64,000 bases of DNA from Diprion similis (Eukaryota; Arthropoda; Insecta; Hymenoptera; Diprionidae): the NCBI RefSeq assembly GCF_021155765.1, contig NC_060112.1:23524501-23588500 (forward strand), written 5' to 3'. The notes beneath the pieces were generated by a model. It saw nothing but the letters and a program-made list of their open reading frames with translations, did not search any database and was not told the origin of the DNA. Made by a program: the position numbers and the translations under genes. This document shows, in pieces, positions 1 through 13,211 of this stretch (positions are counted from its first letter, which is position 1; each line of letters starts with the position of its first letter).

Positions 1-2784
1 ATTCGTGTTTTGGGAAACCAGTTATTTCGCCATTTTAGGAATCTCTAAAATCCGCTAAATTATAAAAAGGCAAAAATTATGGATACTTTCGAAACTTGGC
101 GAATTCAAAGTCACTAAAAAAATTGCTAAATTGTGAAATTTTTTTTCACCAATATTTCGTTTCGCTAACGTTACCAACTCCAGCCTAATTAATACCCCTC
201 TTAATACGTAAATGTTACAGCTGATCGGCAAATCAAATACTTTTCTCAACAATTCTCAATCTCTCATTATACCTGTGTACATAGTTTTTTTTATCTTTTC
301 TCTCTTCCTAAATATTCAAACCACTTAGAAAGATAAAAAATTTAGATTCTACCGTCTATCTTCTTATATCTAAGTATATATAAAGATTATAAAATCGCTG
401 ACGAATAATTGATCGACGTCTTATACGTGCAATATACATCTTTACTAAACCTTCGATACCTCAGTAGTCTTATCTCGTATTTATCTAATAAATACCTAAC
501 CCTCAGTGACAGCTAAATTATTGATAGACATTCCTCGTTCATTTGAAAAAATTTCAAGTTCAGAGCCTCGGAGTTTCCTTTCTTCATTTCAATTCTGCTC
601 CTGAATAAAAGGAAACAACTTTGCAAGAAAAAAAAAAGATAAAAAAAGCATAAAAAGTCACTTCAAATCCTTCCCGTCACACCCCTTTGCATGCATCATT
701 CAAACGGAACGCACGGCACATTTGCACATACGTATTACATGTACCAGCATGAACAGTGTTACCCAAAGAGTCGCGTACTTCACACATTCATGAATTATAT
801 TGGATAGGTATGAAATTTAAAATGTGGAAGTGTCGACACGACCCTCGCCCGCAACTCGTTCCTCTCCCGAGGAGTCCTCAAGGTTCCTCCTCTTCTCTTG
901 GTCTTCAGGGTCCTTAAGGGCGTTTGAGGGTTCTACTCTGTGTGCAGGTGCAGGTGGTTCGGGATCGATATTTCTTTGTTTTTTGCCGGCCTACGTGTCA
1001 ACGGCTCACTTCCGGTCTTGCTGAGGATACATTACAGCGAGGCTTTTTTTGAAATATGGCGAAGGAGTGGGGGGGAGGGGGGGGGCATAAAAGATTGGTT
1101 AGCGTAAAGCGAGACCCGGAAGTAGCCACCTGAGATGGAATCTTTGAAGAGTCGTTAAAAAGTAGGTACCCAGGTGAAAAGATATTACAAATATATATAT
1201 ATATATAGGTATTATGATGTATTATGGGTATGTACTGCACATTCAGGTCTACCATTACTCTTGATGAGGATGCAGGAAAATGAACGTTAGGATGATCATT
1301 ATGATGATGATGATGATGATGATGAAGTTTTCACACGAAACCGAACAGACCGGTTACCTGAGTTTTCATCAACTTCGTTTGTCGCTAATTACGGGATGTT
1401 ATATATGGTTAACGAACTCGGTTATTAATTACGCAGGTCTGCAAAAAAATATTTTTGCTAAGCTGCACGGGATCTTTTTAATAAATGGTAAGTTTTTGGG
1501 TGTGCTGAATTTAAAAATGACTTGCAAAGTACAAGGTGTTTGAATAAAAAACATAACAATAATGAAAAAATTAACATTTCAATGCAATGAACTAAATAAT
1601 ATTTTTTGTATAATTAAACGAACAATTTCTTTATGAAATTTAGGTATTTAATATTCCGTATTCATTCTTTTCGCTTATGAAACCTTTTTTTCCTCTCTTT
1701 GATACGAACACGCTTTTGCTTTCCATTTTCTATTTCCCTGTTTGTATTTATACTCGATTCTCATTCTAATACATATTAAATGAAAGTGAAAAATCACTTC
1801 TTCATAGAATTTTTAGAATCAAGAATACGACAGCAGATTTAGAATTAAATCGGAGTTTCACTCTAAATATTAAAACTAGAAACACGATTTCAGAAAAATA
1901 ACCTGATTTGATGGAACTTTTTCGAGTATTTAACCCCATTTCAGTGAGTGAAAATCTATAAAAAGCGGTATAAAAAACCTGTGCAGTCTTTTGGTTGAAT
2001 TTTTTTGCTTTTCCTCCTTCCATTCACATCGTCCCCATCGATGACGTCAGGTGCGTTCACCATTCGATATATCGACGTCGAACATGCTCGCGGGCTGCAA
2101 ATAATCGCGATCACGTCATTCGCGTATTCTTCGGGTTAAAAATCTGGGGTATATAACCAGTTATATGTAGGTAAATGTATTATGTATAGACCCATTGGGG
2201 ATAATGGGAGTGCCAGGTTCGTAAACCATCGACGTTTTCTACCATCCACCCCGGCCATCCCTTCTCCTATATGTATATATATAATAATACACCCATCAGA
2301 CAGATGCCTCGCTCTTAATTAACGACTATACGCCAATTTCCACTCTCCGAAAATTATTTTTTCGCAAATAACGAAGGTGGGTTGGGTATCCGAACACACA
2401 TGCATGGGTATATAATAAAACACCGTGGGTGTGCCGGCAAGTGAATTAAGTTTTACAAGGCACGAGTTTACTTTCGCCAAAAAGAGAATATCGATTCTAA
2501 GATTCGAGGGTAGGTACATAGTGATCGGAGAGTTTCAACCACGCAGACCGTATAAACACCGTTATCGGAAAAATCCCGGGATCACAGTATAGATAATGAA
2601 ATAGAATATAGAATGTATAGCGTGATTAAACGTAGGTATGTAACAGATTTTCTAATCACGGGTAAAAAATTAGTTTTCAATATCTACCCAGAGGACTGTG
2701 TCACATATTTCTTCATGCATAGATTATAAAATCCACAAGAATAGATTTCTCGCGATGATATTATTCGATTATCCATATATAGTC
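1..2784. other. noncoding, AT-rich sequence
   Basis: I see no supportable exon here. The short open frames lack recognisable domains and overlap low-complexity DNA. Contents: a poly-A run near 629-650, a poly-G run at 1069-1086, a short (TA)n at 1191-1207, an (ATG)n microsatellite at about 1300-1324, and a perfect palindromic CRE-type site TGACGTCA at 2042-2049. The window may start inside an intron or intergenic DNA of an unseen gene. Confidence 0.6.
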
Positions 2785-2786
2785 TA

Positions 2787-3633
2787 GGGTGTTTCGAAAG
2801 AAGACGAATTTTTTTTTGTTTTCTTGTGGTTTTCCAAAAATTTATAGTATACCTAAAACCAAAAATTTTGGCGCCAATATGAACTCTTAATATCAATAGT
2901 AAGGTTTGCCTCTATACATTTCTTTATTTTCTGTTTAAATAATATGGGAAATTTTTATTTTCATTTTTGAATTTCTATTACTTTGGAACGGTTCATCGTA
3001 ACGACAATCTGAAAAAAGAGATTTGTAGGAAATTTCACGTTCTACGAAAAACGTCTGAAGATCAAAGTTCCTCAGATCAACCGTTTCGAAGATATCAGCG
3101 ATCAAAAATAATACTAATCAAAAATTTCAAATATTTTCCAATAAAACTACAAAAAAATATCATATGCCATATTTGTATTATTATTATATTAGTTTACAGA
3201 CCCAGGTTAACAGAATTAAAGTAATTTTATATAAAAAATAATATAAATATGGCATATGATATTTTTTTGTAGTTTTATTGGAAAATATTTGAAATTTTTG
3301 ATTAGTATTATTTTTTATCGCTGATATCTTTGAAACGGTTGATCTGAGGAACTTCGATCTACTGACGTTTTTTGTAGAACGTGAAATTTCCTACAAATCT
3401 ATTTTTTCAGATTGTTGTTACGATGAACCGTTCCAAAGTAATAAAAATTCAGAAAAAAAAAAAAAATTTCCCGTGTTATTTAAATAGAAAATAAAGAAAT
3501 GGATAGAGGCAAACCTTACTATTGATATTAAGAGCTCATATTGGCACCAAAATTTTTGGTTTTAAGTATACTATCAATTTTTGGACACTATAAGAAAAAA
3601 AAGAAAAAAAATTCGTCTTTTTTTAAAACACCC
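2787..3633. mobile_element. fold-back (long inverted repeat) DNA element, family 1
   Basis: The whole interval is one large imperfect hairpin. The left arm (about 2787-3190) is matched in reverse complement by the right arm (about 3230-3633). Examples are the block with CTATACATTTCTTTATTTTC near 2911, which returns inverted near 3490, and CATATGCCATATTTGTATTA near 3160, which returns near 3240. The outer ends are GGGTGTTT and AAAACACCC, and a TA dinucleotide flanks each end (2785-2786 and 3634-3635). This fits a nonautonomous Tc1/mariner-type insertion at a TA target. No transposase is present. The superfamily is inferred only from the TA flanks. Confidence 0.75.
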
Positions 3634-3635
3634 TA

Positions 3636-5476
3636 AATTAAATACAATAATTATCAGCGTTAAGTTCTCCCCACTATTATTATAATTATTTATACACTAA
3701 TATCGTTGGCAATAAAAATTGACCAAAAAAAAGTAAGAAACCGACTTTAGGCTTACGTATAAAACACACAGAGCGCTGATTGACGTTCGGAGCGCGGTAT
3801 TTAAGGGATTGGATAAGGGAGATAAGAGCACGGCGGAGCTACTTCTCTTAGGCAATATTAATTAATTAAGGAGATAACTTATCTGTCCGCGATTCACGCC
3901 AGCCACTCTCTGTACATTGCAGTTTGCCGAACGTTAAACCTGGCTTTATACCAGTCGGTCGGAAACAAGGCCTCGACTGTACGCATTTCTATGGTCCGTT
4001 CTGCGAACCTGCTAATTGAAAGCCTCGATTCGATTCGTTAATTTCTAATTTTCCTGCAAGCTTTTACACCCGCGCTATATATCAATTCTTCAAACGTCGA
4101 ATCTGCTATCCGGCCGGTTGGTTTCCGCGTTTTATATATACGGTTGAATTTTTACACATCATACACTCGGCAAGTTTCTTTTCTTTTCTATTTCTTTTTT
4201 TTTTTCTTTTTTTTTTCTACTTTACTTTTCTTTTCTTTGGCGAAGAAAGAAAGGAACAAGCCACATCGTTCGTGTAACGAAATTACAGTTACGTTATTAG
4301 ATTCCGGAGTCAAGAAAGGCGGATAATGACTCGTTATGTTTTCTGATTTTTCTTGCGTCTCCCGGAGTGTAAAAAAGGGTTTCTCATCTTTCCTTGTTCT
4401 CTTTTCCTCTATAATGCCACCCACTGAAAAGAAGAATTTCTTTTTATTCAATACCCGGTATTGTGTATGTACCGGGAGAAATATTTCATTCGACCTGCAT
4501 CGAGCACGAAAACGTGACGTGTTTTCCTTTTCTCTCATGATCACCGTGATATCTTCATTGTACAAACATATTGGTTTACACTTCACGTGCCACTAAAAAC
4601 ACAGATTTGTTTCTCTCTGATATTTACTAGTTCTTAAATAGGATTATTATATTATTTATAAATCTCTTGATAAATATTTCGAAGAATTTTTACCATCGAG
4701 TTATATATAATTATCAAATTCTTTATAAGTTGTAATATATTTTTACATAATGTTATGTAAAGAGAGAGAGAAATGTTCGGTTATAAACCATAAGTGGTTT
4801 GGATAATTAGAGAAATAGAAGAGCAAAAGGCAAACGGAAGCAAAGGAGTGTGTGTGTGTGTGTGTGTGTGATATTTCGTTCATGATTGTGTTTTTTATTC
4901 GCAAGTAAAAAAAAACTCGAGATTTTTGTTCATGCATACGCATAAATAATCTAATGCATGCGCGTATATCATTCCAGTTGAAAAACGTTATTGAAAAAAA
5001 AAGGAAGTGAACGGTGGAAATGATTAAATTATCGCTTCAATATGCGTGAAAACTGTGCACAGTAATAATAATTGTAGTTGACCGAATTAAAATTCGTTGA
5101 TATTTTCACTCGACTGTGACATTTCCGATAAATTTCTTTCTCACATTTACAAAAAATGATCTTCAAAGAGTTTATATCACGTACTTTTGAACTTGGAACG
5201 TATTCGCATTGAATAATTATGAAAAGAAAGTGTCAAATGTCAGTGGAGTATAAAAATAAAAATAAAAAGCAAGACGTGTCTAACGCGTGCGAGATTTCTT
5301 TCCTTTCCTGCAGTTCCGAAACAGAAAACTCGTTCACTGGGTTAATAGAACAGTCGCTGTCAGTGTACAACGAAATCCTTTTTCCGTTTCATCGACTTTC
5401 CGATTGCTCCACTGAATGCAAACGCGTTGATTTTAGGTGTATATATTCATACACATACATACCTATATATATATAT
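3636..5476. other. noncoding stretch with simple repeats
   Basis: No gene is recognised. It holds a T-rich tract at 4190-4220, where overlapping frames on both strands are artefacts of low complexity, a (TG)n microsatellite at about 4848-4870, and short poly-A runs. A slightly GC-richer patch at 3770-3990 has no start, splice or domain signal that I can support. Confidence 0.5.
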
Positions 5477-5478
5477 TA

Positions 5479-6033
5479 GGGTGGCGCAAAAAAACCGACT
5501 GTTTTTTTTTTTTTAAGTCTCGTGTAACAAAATGTTAGTTTTTGATGTTTTAAGAGTCCACTCCAAAGGACAGCTTAAAAAAAAAAAAATTTTAACAGGT
5601 CGCTCCACATTTTTTAAAATGTCAGAAATCGTCAAAAATCAATTTTTTTTCTCGTTGCGGTATAATTTTGTAGACAAAAAGAAAATAAGTTTCCGAAAGT
5701 TTCAGTTCAAAATTTAAATTTTGAAAGGTCGCTCATAATTTTTTTTCAATTTTTTGATGCATTTCTTTAGATCTTTTCGAGCGACCTTTTAATATTCATA
5801 TTAAAATTTGATAAATTTTTTTTCTTTAATTTAGTAAGAAAGAATCGATAACAATACACCACGACATGAATTAAAAATCAAACAAAATACTGAAAATATA
5901 ATTTTTTAGTTTAATTTTTTGACGATTTTTGACATTTAAAAAAATTTGGAGCGACCTCTTAAAACATCAAAAACTAACATTTGGTCACACGAGACTAAAA
6001 AAAAAAAAAATAGTCGGTTTTTTTGCACCACCC
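5479..6033. mobile_element. fold-back MITE, family 2, copy A
   Basis: A 555-bp element whose termini are GGGTGGCGCAAAAAAACCGA on the left and its near-exact inverse ending GCACCACCC on the right. TA flanks both sides (5477-5478 and 6034-6035). The inverted similarity runs inward through AAAATGTTAGTTTTTGATGT and beyond. The small open frame beginning MLVFDVLR at 5532 is part of the repeat and recurs in copy B at 13.27 kb, so it is not a host gene. There is no transposase. By structure it is a Tc1/mariner-like nonautonomous element. Confidence 0.85.
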
Positions 6034-6035
6034 TA

Positions 6036-9000
6036 ATACATATCTGTATATATATATATATATATATAAATAATCACGTGGCTTGTGCAAAACTATTTTC
6101 ACTTTGAAACGATCGTTTAAATTAAATCGATATTATATAATTATTCTTTCAAATATTTATCAGATTCGAATTGTCGTTCGTTTTTTAACACTTTGAAAAA
6201 AAATTTGAGGAAAAAAAAACATTAAAAAATCAGTATCAATTCTGAAGAGCGTGTGAGACGAAAGTTTACAGCAAGGAAGTAATCAGCTGTATAAGGAAGC
6301 CTGAGGGCTTTTATTGTGGAAAGCTGGTTCAAGTTCCCAACGTGCAGTTGGAATCACGGAATGTAAAACCTCGAAATTCGATGAATAATTGCATACTCAG
6401 ATCGAGATCTTCCATCACTTCGCAAGATCTCAGGATATAATTGCTGAAGGATATATATATACATATATAATATCCTATAAATACAATAATCCCGAGAAGA
6501 CTGTAAGCAATACGTAACAATTTCCTCAGCGAAAATTCCAACGATAACGGGTGTAAATATCACTTGGCTATAACGGTGCGAAATGTGGTAAAAAGAAGCA
6601 AATATTTTGCAATTTGTATGTCGTTGAATGAATTGTGGGGAATGCCTAACCACCGTACGGCAATTGGTGTCCCCGATCGAGTTGTATGCATATACATACA
6701 TATAGCGAAATTATAAACGCGAGTGAAAGTATATTATACGTACAGTAACGAGTTTCTGTCCGCAGAGAACTGCAGGTATCCTTCAGATCGACATCCTCGA
6801 ATAAATATATATTTATAATACGTAAATGAACGAAATTTTCGCGGCAAATTTGTTCAATAATTCGATATTTTTTCTTCCTTTTTCCTTGAAATTAGACATT
6901 TAAAGGCGAAAATATTATACAATATAATTAGAAGATAGATATATATATATATATATACGTACAATAATATTTATTGATGCCTTAAGTTTACGGCTAATTT
7001 GTTATCGGTCCGAAATCAAAATTCTTCGGCTGCATCGCCAATCGTTGTCACTTGATTCGAATAAAATCGAGATTCGCGTTTTGTTTCAAAGCGAAAAGAA
7101 GTTAGCCGGAAGCTGTTAAGGCGTTAAAAAATATATAAGGATTTTCCGACGAGATAACATAATGTATCATCGTTATATATATATATGCGCATGTAACAAG
7201 GATGTAAAGCAGCTGCGGAATGCGGGAGAAAATTTTTTTCATTTTCTTGTCTCACGAATTATACATATATATCTATATACACATGTGTATATGTAGTATA
7301 TATAATAGTAAATGATACAAGGCTGCAAGAACAAGTTTCCGTGACACTTTTCTAACTTTCAGGCTAGACTATATGTATATTGTGTCACGTTATATCACTG
7401 CGGGGATACGATTACGCTGAACTAGCACATATAATAATCTTTAATCAAGCCAAATCCTAAATAGCGATAAATTTATTTTTCATTAACGCGCAGAAAAGGG
7501 AAAAAAATTTATTACGAAATTATCTGTACAATAAATATAGAATTCCATTAATCTTTTCTTGTATACGTATATATGTATATGTATATATATATATAAATAT
7601 AGTTACAAACATGGACGCAGATATATTATGCAAATTGGCCAATAAATATTCCTCTAACGATTATAAATTGAACTGTCGATCATTTTGAAATGAAATCTGC
7701 TCACGTACTAGGCAGGTTTACTTTTCATTAACTTCTAATTTTATCTCATTTTTTTATTTTCCATTTCTCTCTCTCTCTCTCTCTCTTTCTCACTCACGCG
7801 TATTTGCCGATTCGCTGAATATGATTCAATCCGGCATTATACGTAGGTAATAGAGGTTATTATACCTAGAACATAACACACGCAGCTCGATGCGCCTTGC
7901 GTAATTACTTGGACGGCCTCGCTTATAGGCAACGATGCGTTTCGAATATAATAATATGTGTGTAATACATCTACGAATATGTATTAATAACGCTTATTTA
8001 CGTATTTTTCATTATACGGGAAAAATTGTTAGCGGAAAGATTCCTAGCGAATTAAATTAACACTCCTCGCGTGATTCCCGTTCAATGTCATATATAGTCG
8101 TTATATCGATAATTAAGGTAGTTGTAATTTGAGCAGGCCATAAAAAAAAAAAAAAAAAGAAAAGACAAAAAGAACAAGACGAAATTAAAACTAATAACGA
8201 ATATTACACATCTTCTTTAATTAGGATGAAACTGAAAACGATTTCGAGTGTTACGTCTGATGAGGTAATCCATCATGCTGCGGTTTCGCTAATCGCTTTT
8301 TATACTGCATACCGTCTTGTATTTTTACTTATCTAGTCTTCCCACGGTAGAAAGTAACTCGCTTAGAATAATATCGATCGAATCGTAAATTTATATAGAC
8401 TCGCAAATCTTGTGAGAATTGTATCGTGACAGTTGATTTTGACGTCTGTATAACAACGTATTGCTGCTGATACGATCTAGGAGATCGCGTAATATTACGG
8501 ATAGTTATTGTGACGGGTCGTAAGGATGACCGATAGCAGTTGATAAAATTATACGAGATACGCAATTTGAAAAAACAATCAAACTCGTCGTAATATAATA
8601 ATTTTAGATTCCCAACTAGACGGGAAAATTGATTAAAATTGATTGATTGATTGAATATCCGGAAGATGAAGGAGCAAGAAATATTCAAAAATCAAAATTA
8701 CGTTATCGGAATAATAATTATAACTGGAAGGTAAAATCGCTTCGCATAGTTAGTTATTAATTTGCTTATTTGAATCAGGAACGATCGACTAGTGCAGGTG
8801 TGTTCATCCGTAACACTCATTACACCAATTATACCGTTGTTAATCAGCGTAATTATTTTCAACAATCAATGCTGGGTTATCCGTATCAAGTTACTTCGAA
8901 CAGTTCCAATAATTAATCATACTGTAATATATTTTACAAGAATTGCAAAACTTATATTTCATTTCACGCATGATACCTATACATTGACGATTTACGATTT

Positions 9001-9400
9001 TAAAACTTTACCAACTCGATGCCAAATGCAAGTTGTTTCATCGATCAATCGGACAATATATAAGGTAATGAAATGATATATCATCTCGACTATCAATTAA
9101 CAAACGCACTTCCACGATATCAAGAGCTTTCAGGTGTTCCAGACAATTTCGAGACTTAATAATTTTAATCATTTCCTTTGATTTCAACCGATGATTTCCC
9201 ATATAATGCAAGAGGTTCAAACGAGCTCTTAAATCATTTCGATGATTCTAAAATTCGCTCAATTTTTATACGCAATTAATTAACACCCCTGGGATTGGGA
9301 AACTTTTATATTTTTTTTTCCTTTTTTTCTCTTCATCTTTTTCTTTCTCTAAATAAAAAGGAAAAATAAAAACTTTCAAAAGTGATAGCGTCTCGTACGC
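6036..9400. other. noncoding stretch
   Basis: No gene is recognised. There are several (TA)n tracts (6045-6068, 6938-6956, 7173-7186, 7575-7595), a CT-repeat at 7767-7795, and poly-A at 8143-8160. The minus-strand frame at 8329-8688 (119 codons) lies in AT-rich DNA, has no domain-like character and no convincing splice or start context. Confidence 0.5.
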
Positions 9401-9860
9401 GTCAGACGCGTCACCGCCTGACCAGATAAGAATCACCGTTTCAAGTCCAGCCTTCGCGTCGCGTCGCGTCGTTGCTCGGTCGGTCGGTCGGTTGGTTGAA
9501 CATCGTTGTGCAGGTAAAGAGGGGGGGAAATTACGTAGCGGCGCAGAACACAATCAAAAACGGGCAGCCAGTGCTTGCAGCGCGCGTTGCGTTGCGTTGC
9601 GTTGCCGGAGGAGTCGGGCGGGCGGGCGCCAGGAGGGGGGAGCTGGATAAGCTGAGCCGGAGAGAAGCTCGACGCGCTGAGTCGCTGAGTCGCTGAGTCC
9701 CGAGTTGCGAGTCGCTGAGTTTCCCGCGAGTCGCGTGGCGAGTTGCGTCGCGTCGCGTTGCGTTGCGTTCCCCGCTTTTTCCTCGACAGTTGACAGTCGA
9801 CTGACCGTCTATCTGCGTTATTATAGCAGTTTGAATCGTCGTGACGGGTAGTTGTGTGTG
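9400..9860 (+). promoter_or_regulatory. GC-richer promoter / first-exon region, probably of the FAM107-type gene
   Basis: A GC-rich island sits in AT-rich surroundings. It has short tandem words: GTCGC units at 9457-9470, CGGT units at 9476-9492, GCGTT units at 9585-9604, and CGCTGAGT-type units at 9676-9720. A strong splice donor, CAG|gtaaag, falls at 9513/9514, so a noncoding first exon ending at 9513 is plausible. The open frame reaching that donor meets a TAA upstream with no ATG in between, so it would be untranslated. The link to the coding exon at 16149 is inferred from strand and position only. Confidence 0.4.
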
Positions 9861-11804
9861 TGTTTTTTTTTTTTTTTTTTTATCATCTTCACCGTCTTAT
9901 ATGTGTTAAATTTGATCAGAGTTTTTCTATAATCAGCTTCGCGGAGAAGAACCGCGAAGCAATATTTAATATTTTTGTTTTGTTTTCTACTTTTTTTTTC
10001 TTTGTGTTATACTCTGCTTTTTTTTTTATAATCCTTTTGTGCGGTGATCTGGAAAGTTAATTGACCAACTAAAGAACGAATAAAAAAAGAACCAGTTGCG
10101 GAGAACGACGTTTACGATCGGATTTTTCGGAGTGTTGTTCCTTTTTTATTTTCGTTCATTTCTCTTTCTACCTTTGAATCAACGTACATATTATCGAACG
10201 TGAGTTGCACAAATATACAATTTAATAATTGTTAAATATTAACGAGGTTGAAATTAGTAACGTTATCGTAACGAGAAAGTTGTGAAAAAATTCTGTATGT
10301 ATTCTTCAATTCTATAACGATTTTGAAGGTACTAAAATTTAAAAATATTATGTTATTATATATATATATATATATATATATAAATGTATGAATTTGAATA
10401 TCTTAATATTTTCTAACATTAAATTTCTCATCGAGATGAATCGTTACAGTAACGAAACTAACTTCGAAATGATAAATATTGTAGAATAGTCATGCAGGTT
10501 GTTTGATCTCGAAACCGTAAAGACAAAGGACGCCACCCCCTCACGTATCGCACCCCTGCAACTGTAGGATTATTTCCGCGTTACCATTTGATCGCTTTAT
10601 GTATAAGCTACGCACCCGACGAGGAAAGATGGAAAAAAGAAAAAAAAAAAAAAAACCGAGTCACACCTTTCGAAATTTTTGTGCAAAACAATTATTGTAT
10701 TGTAAAGTAGCTGTATTATAAGTATAGATATACCATAAATCTATGACGCCGGTTGTTTTTTATACCGGAAAACTCTTCGTTATCAATATAAATATACCGT
10801 GAAACAGATGGTGAGCGCATTGTCTGTTTTTTTTTTTTTTTTTTTTTTTACAACGGAAATAAAGAACTATTTTGCCTTATTGTTGATGTTGTTTTTTCCG
10901 ACTTTTCCTTTTCGTCAATGTTTTTACGTAATTATCAAGCCCAACTGTTTTGAGGCAAAGTTTAATCGATAAATTATCGAATGGAAAAATCATTGAAAAT
11001 TTTCCAATTTCAATCGATTATACAAAGTTTGTGTAGCGGTGAGGTGAAAAAAAAAAAAAAAAAAAAAAAAAAATAGGAAAACCGAAGCGTTGGATAAAAT
11101 ATAATAAAAAAAAAAAAAAAAAGTAAAAAATATACTGCATTTGCTAGCGATTATCGCCGTTTCGATAACTTAAATTTTTTTTTGATTGATTTTTTCCTTG
11201 AAGATACATTAACGACTGTTAATAGGTGCAAGTCATTAGAATCTCATCACAAAACACGAGTCATGACGTTGAAAAATTATGATCTGTTGATTTTTCAATA
11301 TTTACTATCAGCTACAAAAAGCTGCAGCAGCAATTCTCGAGACTCTGATTTGTATCGCGTTGTTTAATTATTATTGCAATACCATTTGAATAATCGATTA
11401 TAACATCTGAATAATCCGTAATACAATCCCTGCGTTGGAACCGTGCATGTGGCTGAAAAAACGAAGAGAAGAATTTATAAGAAAAAAAAATCTACGAGCC
11501 AAGTCATCGAAAATTTGGAAAAAATCTGCAATCGATAATTCGAAGCTCACTTACGGGTAAAAAATGAAAAAAATTAAAATAAAATTAAAAAAAACTCGAA
11601 AAAGAAACGAACATAATTCTCTCTCATTCAACCGCGGGTAAATAATTCTGTTTCGAGTTATCGGTAGTATGATAATATGATTGCATATTATACGTAGAAT
11701 AACCGCATCCTGAATTATCCTCATAAGTAGGAACAATCTGTACAACGTATCAAAGTTAGTTTCCTGCTTGTTTCCGGACGAAGAGTACTTGTTAGTTAGT
11801 TGCA
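9861..11804. other. probable intron with homopolymer tracts
   Basis: Long poly-T or poly-A runs occur at 9863-9880, 10827-10849, 11047-11072 and 11105-11121, and a (TA)n tract at 10358-10382. No exon can be supported. An ATGCAG at 10492 is followed by gt and would join the 16149 exon in phase, but the donor gttgtt is weak. Confidence 0.4.
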
Positions 11805-11806
11805 TA

Positions 11807-12542
11807 TGGGGTATTCCACGCCAACTCGACCATTGTTAAACCCCGACCATTTCAAAATCATTTCATGTTTTTTTCTAACATTCTACACGGTAAGAAACGC
11901 GACCTGAATTTTTTTCACTTTTTTTTTTCTATTAAACTGTTTATTTTTTTATAAATATACTTGAAGTCGATTGCGAATGCCCATTATTTTAAATCTGAAA
12001 AAATTCTCAAAAATCCAGTGAATGACACAAAACACCTCCCGTTAAGGAGAACGTGTGCCGAATTTTTTTTCTACTTTCTTTATCACTTAATTCGGAATTT
12101 CGAAATTTTTTAGCCCAAAATTAACACAGGATCAAATCGAAAAGCATCAATTTACTTTTAAACATTCGGTTTCACCAATTCGATGATGCGCCACTCTAGT
12201 TAGTAAAGATAATTTTGTGTTTAAAAATTTAAAAATTCCAACTTAGGTGATAAAAAAAAATAGAAAAAAAATTGGCCCCACGTTTTCCTGAAACGGGGTG
12301 TGTTTCGTGTCATTCAATAGATTTTTGAAAATTTATCCAGATTTAAAAAAAAAAAATGGGCATTTGCAATCGATTTCAAATATTTATAAAAAATAACCGA
12401 TATGAGAGAAAGAAAAAAAGAAAAAAAAATTGAAAAAAATTCAGTTCGCGTTTATTACCGAATAGAATGTTAAAAAAAAAATATGAAATGATTTCAAGAC
12501 GGTCGGGGCTTAACACTGGTCGAGTTGGCGTGGAATATCCCA
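11807..12542. mobile_element. fold-back DNA element, family 3
   Basis: A 736-bp near-complete inverted repeat. The left end TGGGGTATTCCACGCCAACT is mirrored by the right end, which contains AGTTGGCGTGGAATATCCCA. Similarity continues through the arms: the blocks around CGATTGCGAATGCCCATT at 11969 and GGGCATTTGCAATCG at 12358 are inverse counterparts. TA flanks both ends (11805-11806, 12543-12544). No transposase frame is present. Termini and arm sequence differ from families 1 and 2, but the architecture is the same. Confidence 0.8.
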
Positions 12543-12544
12543 TA

Positions 12545-13209
12545 CATATCACAATGCTCGTACGCACATTGACGCGTCATGACTGCACTGCACAGGATCC
12601 CGTGACGTAAATACACAGTTTTCGTTACAAACGTGCATCGCCACGAGACTCAGTGGCCCCCCAGACTCGCGCGGGTTGTAATAATAATGCATCTCGACAT
12701 CCACGTGCATTCGGTGCACGCATGAAAGAAAGAAAGAAAGAGGAAGAGAAAGAGAAAGAGAAAGAAAAAGAGAGGCATTCGTTTCACAATATTTCGCGTT
12801 TAAAAAGAAATTTACAAACAAACTACGTAGGACATGATACTTGAAAACGTAATTTACAGATGATGCATATTAAAAAGTGCATGCAGTATAACGCAATGCG
12901 TGACAAGTTGTACGCGTTATATACATATATGTATATATGTATGTATGTATGTATGTATATACTTAACTCTTACCCACGTTATAATAGCAGATAGGCTGCA
13001 AAGCGTGCAGCTGTCAAAGCGACAAAATTCCGGCTGTTCCGTCAATTTATACATTACACAAGTAAACACACATCCACACACATCCAAAAAACACACATAT
13101 ACACATATAATCTATTTTCCTTTCACGAAGGGAAAGCAACACTCGTACCGTTAAACCGATGCAGCCGAGTATATTGTACCTACATATACATACACGTGTC
13201 TATATACAC
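12545..13209. other. noncoding, simple repeats
   Basis: A purine-rich tract (GAAA/GAGAAA) lies at 12722-12776 and a (TATG)n/(TA)n tract at 12921-12961. The overlapping frames on both strands are low-complexity artefacts. Confidence 0.5.
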
Positions 13210-13211
13210 CA

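Noticed and set aside
4188..4586. 132-codon minus-strand frame ending in poly-Lys
   Set aside because: Low-complexity product of a T-rich tract; overlapping frame on the other strand is equally open.
5532..5717. Small protein beginning MLVFDVLR
   Set aside because: Part of fold-back MITE family 2; the same frame appears in copy B at 13.27 kb.
10492..10497. ATG-CAG as the first coding exon joined to 16149
   Set aside because: Phase fits but the donor (gttgtt) is weak and there is no other support, so not annotated.
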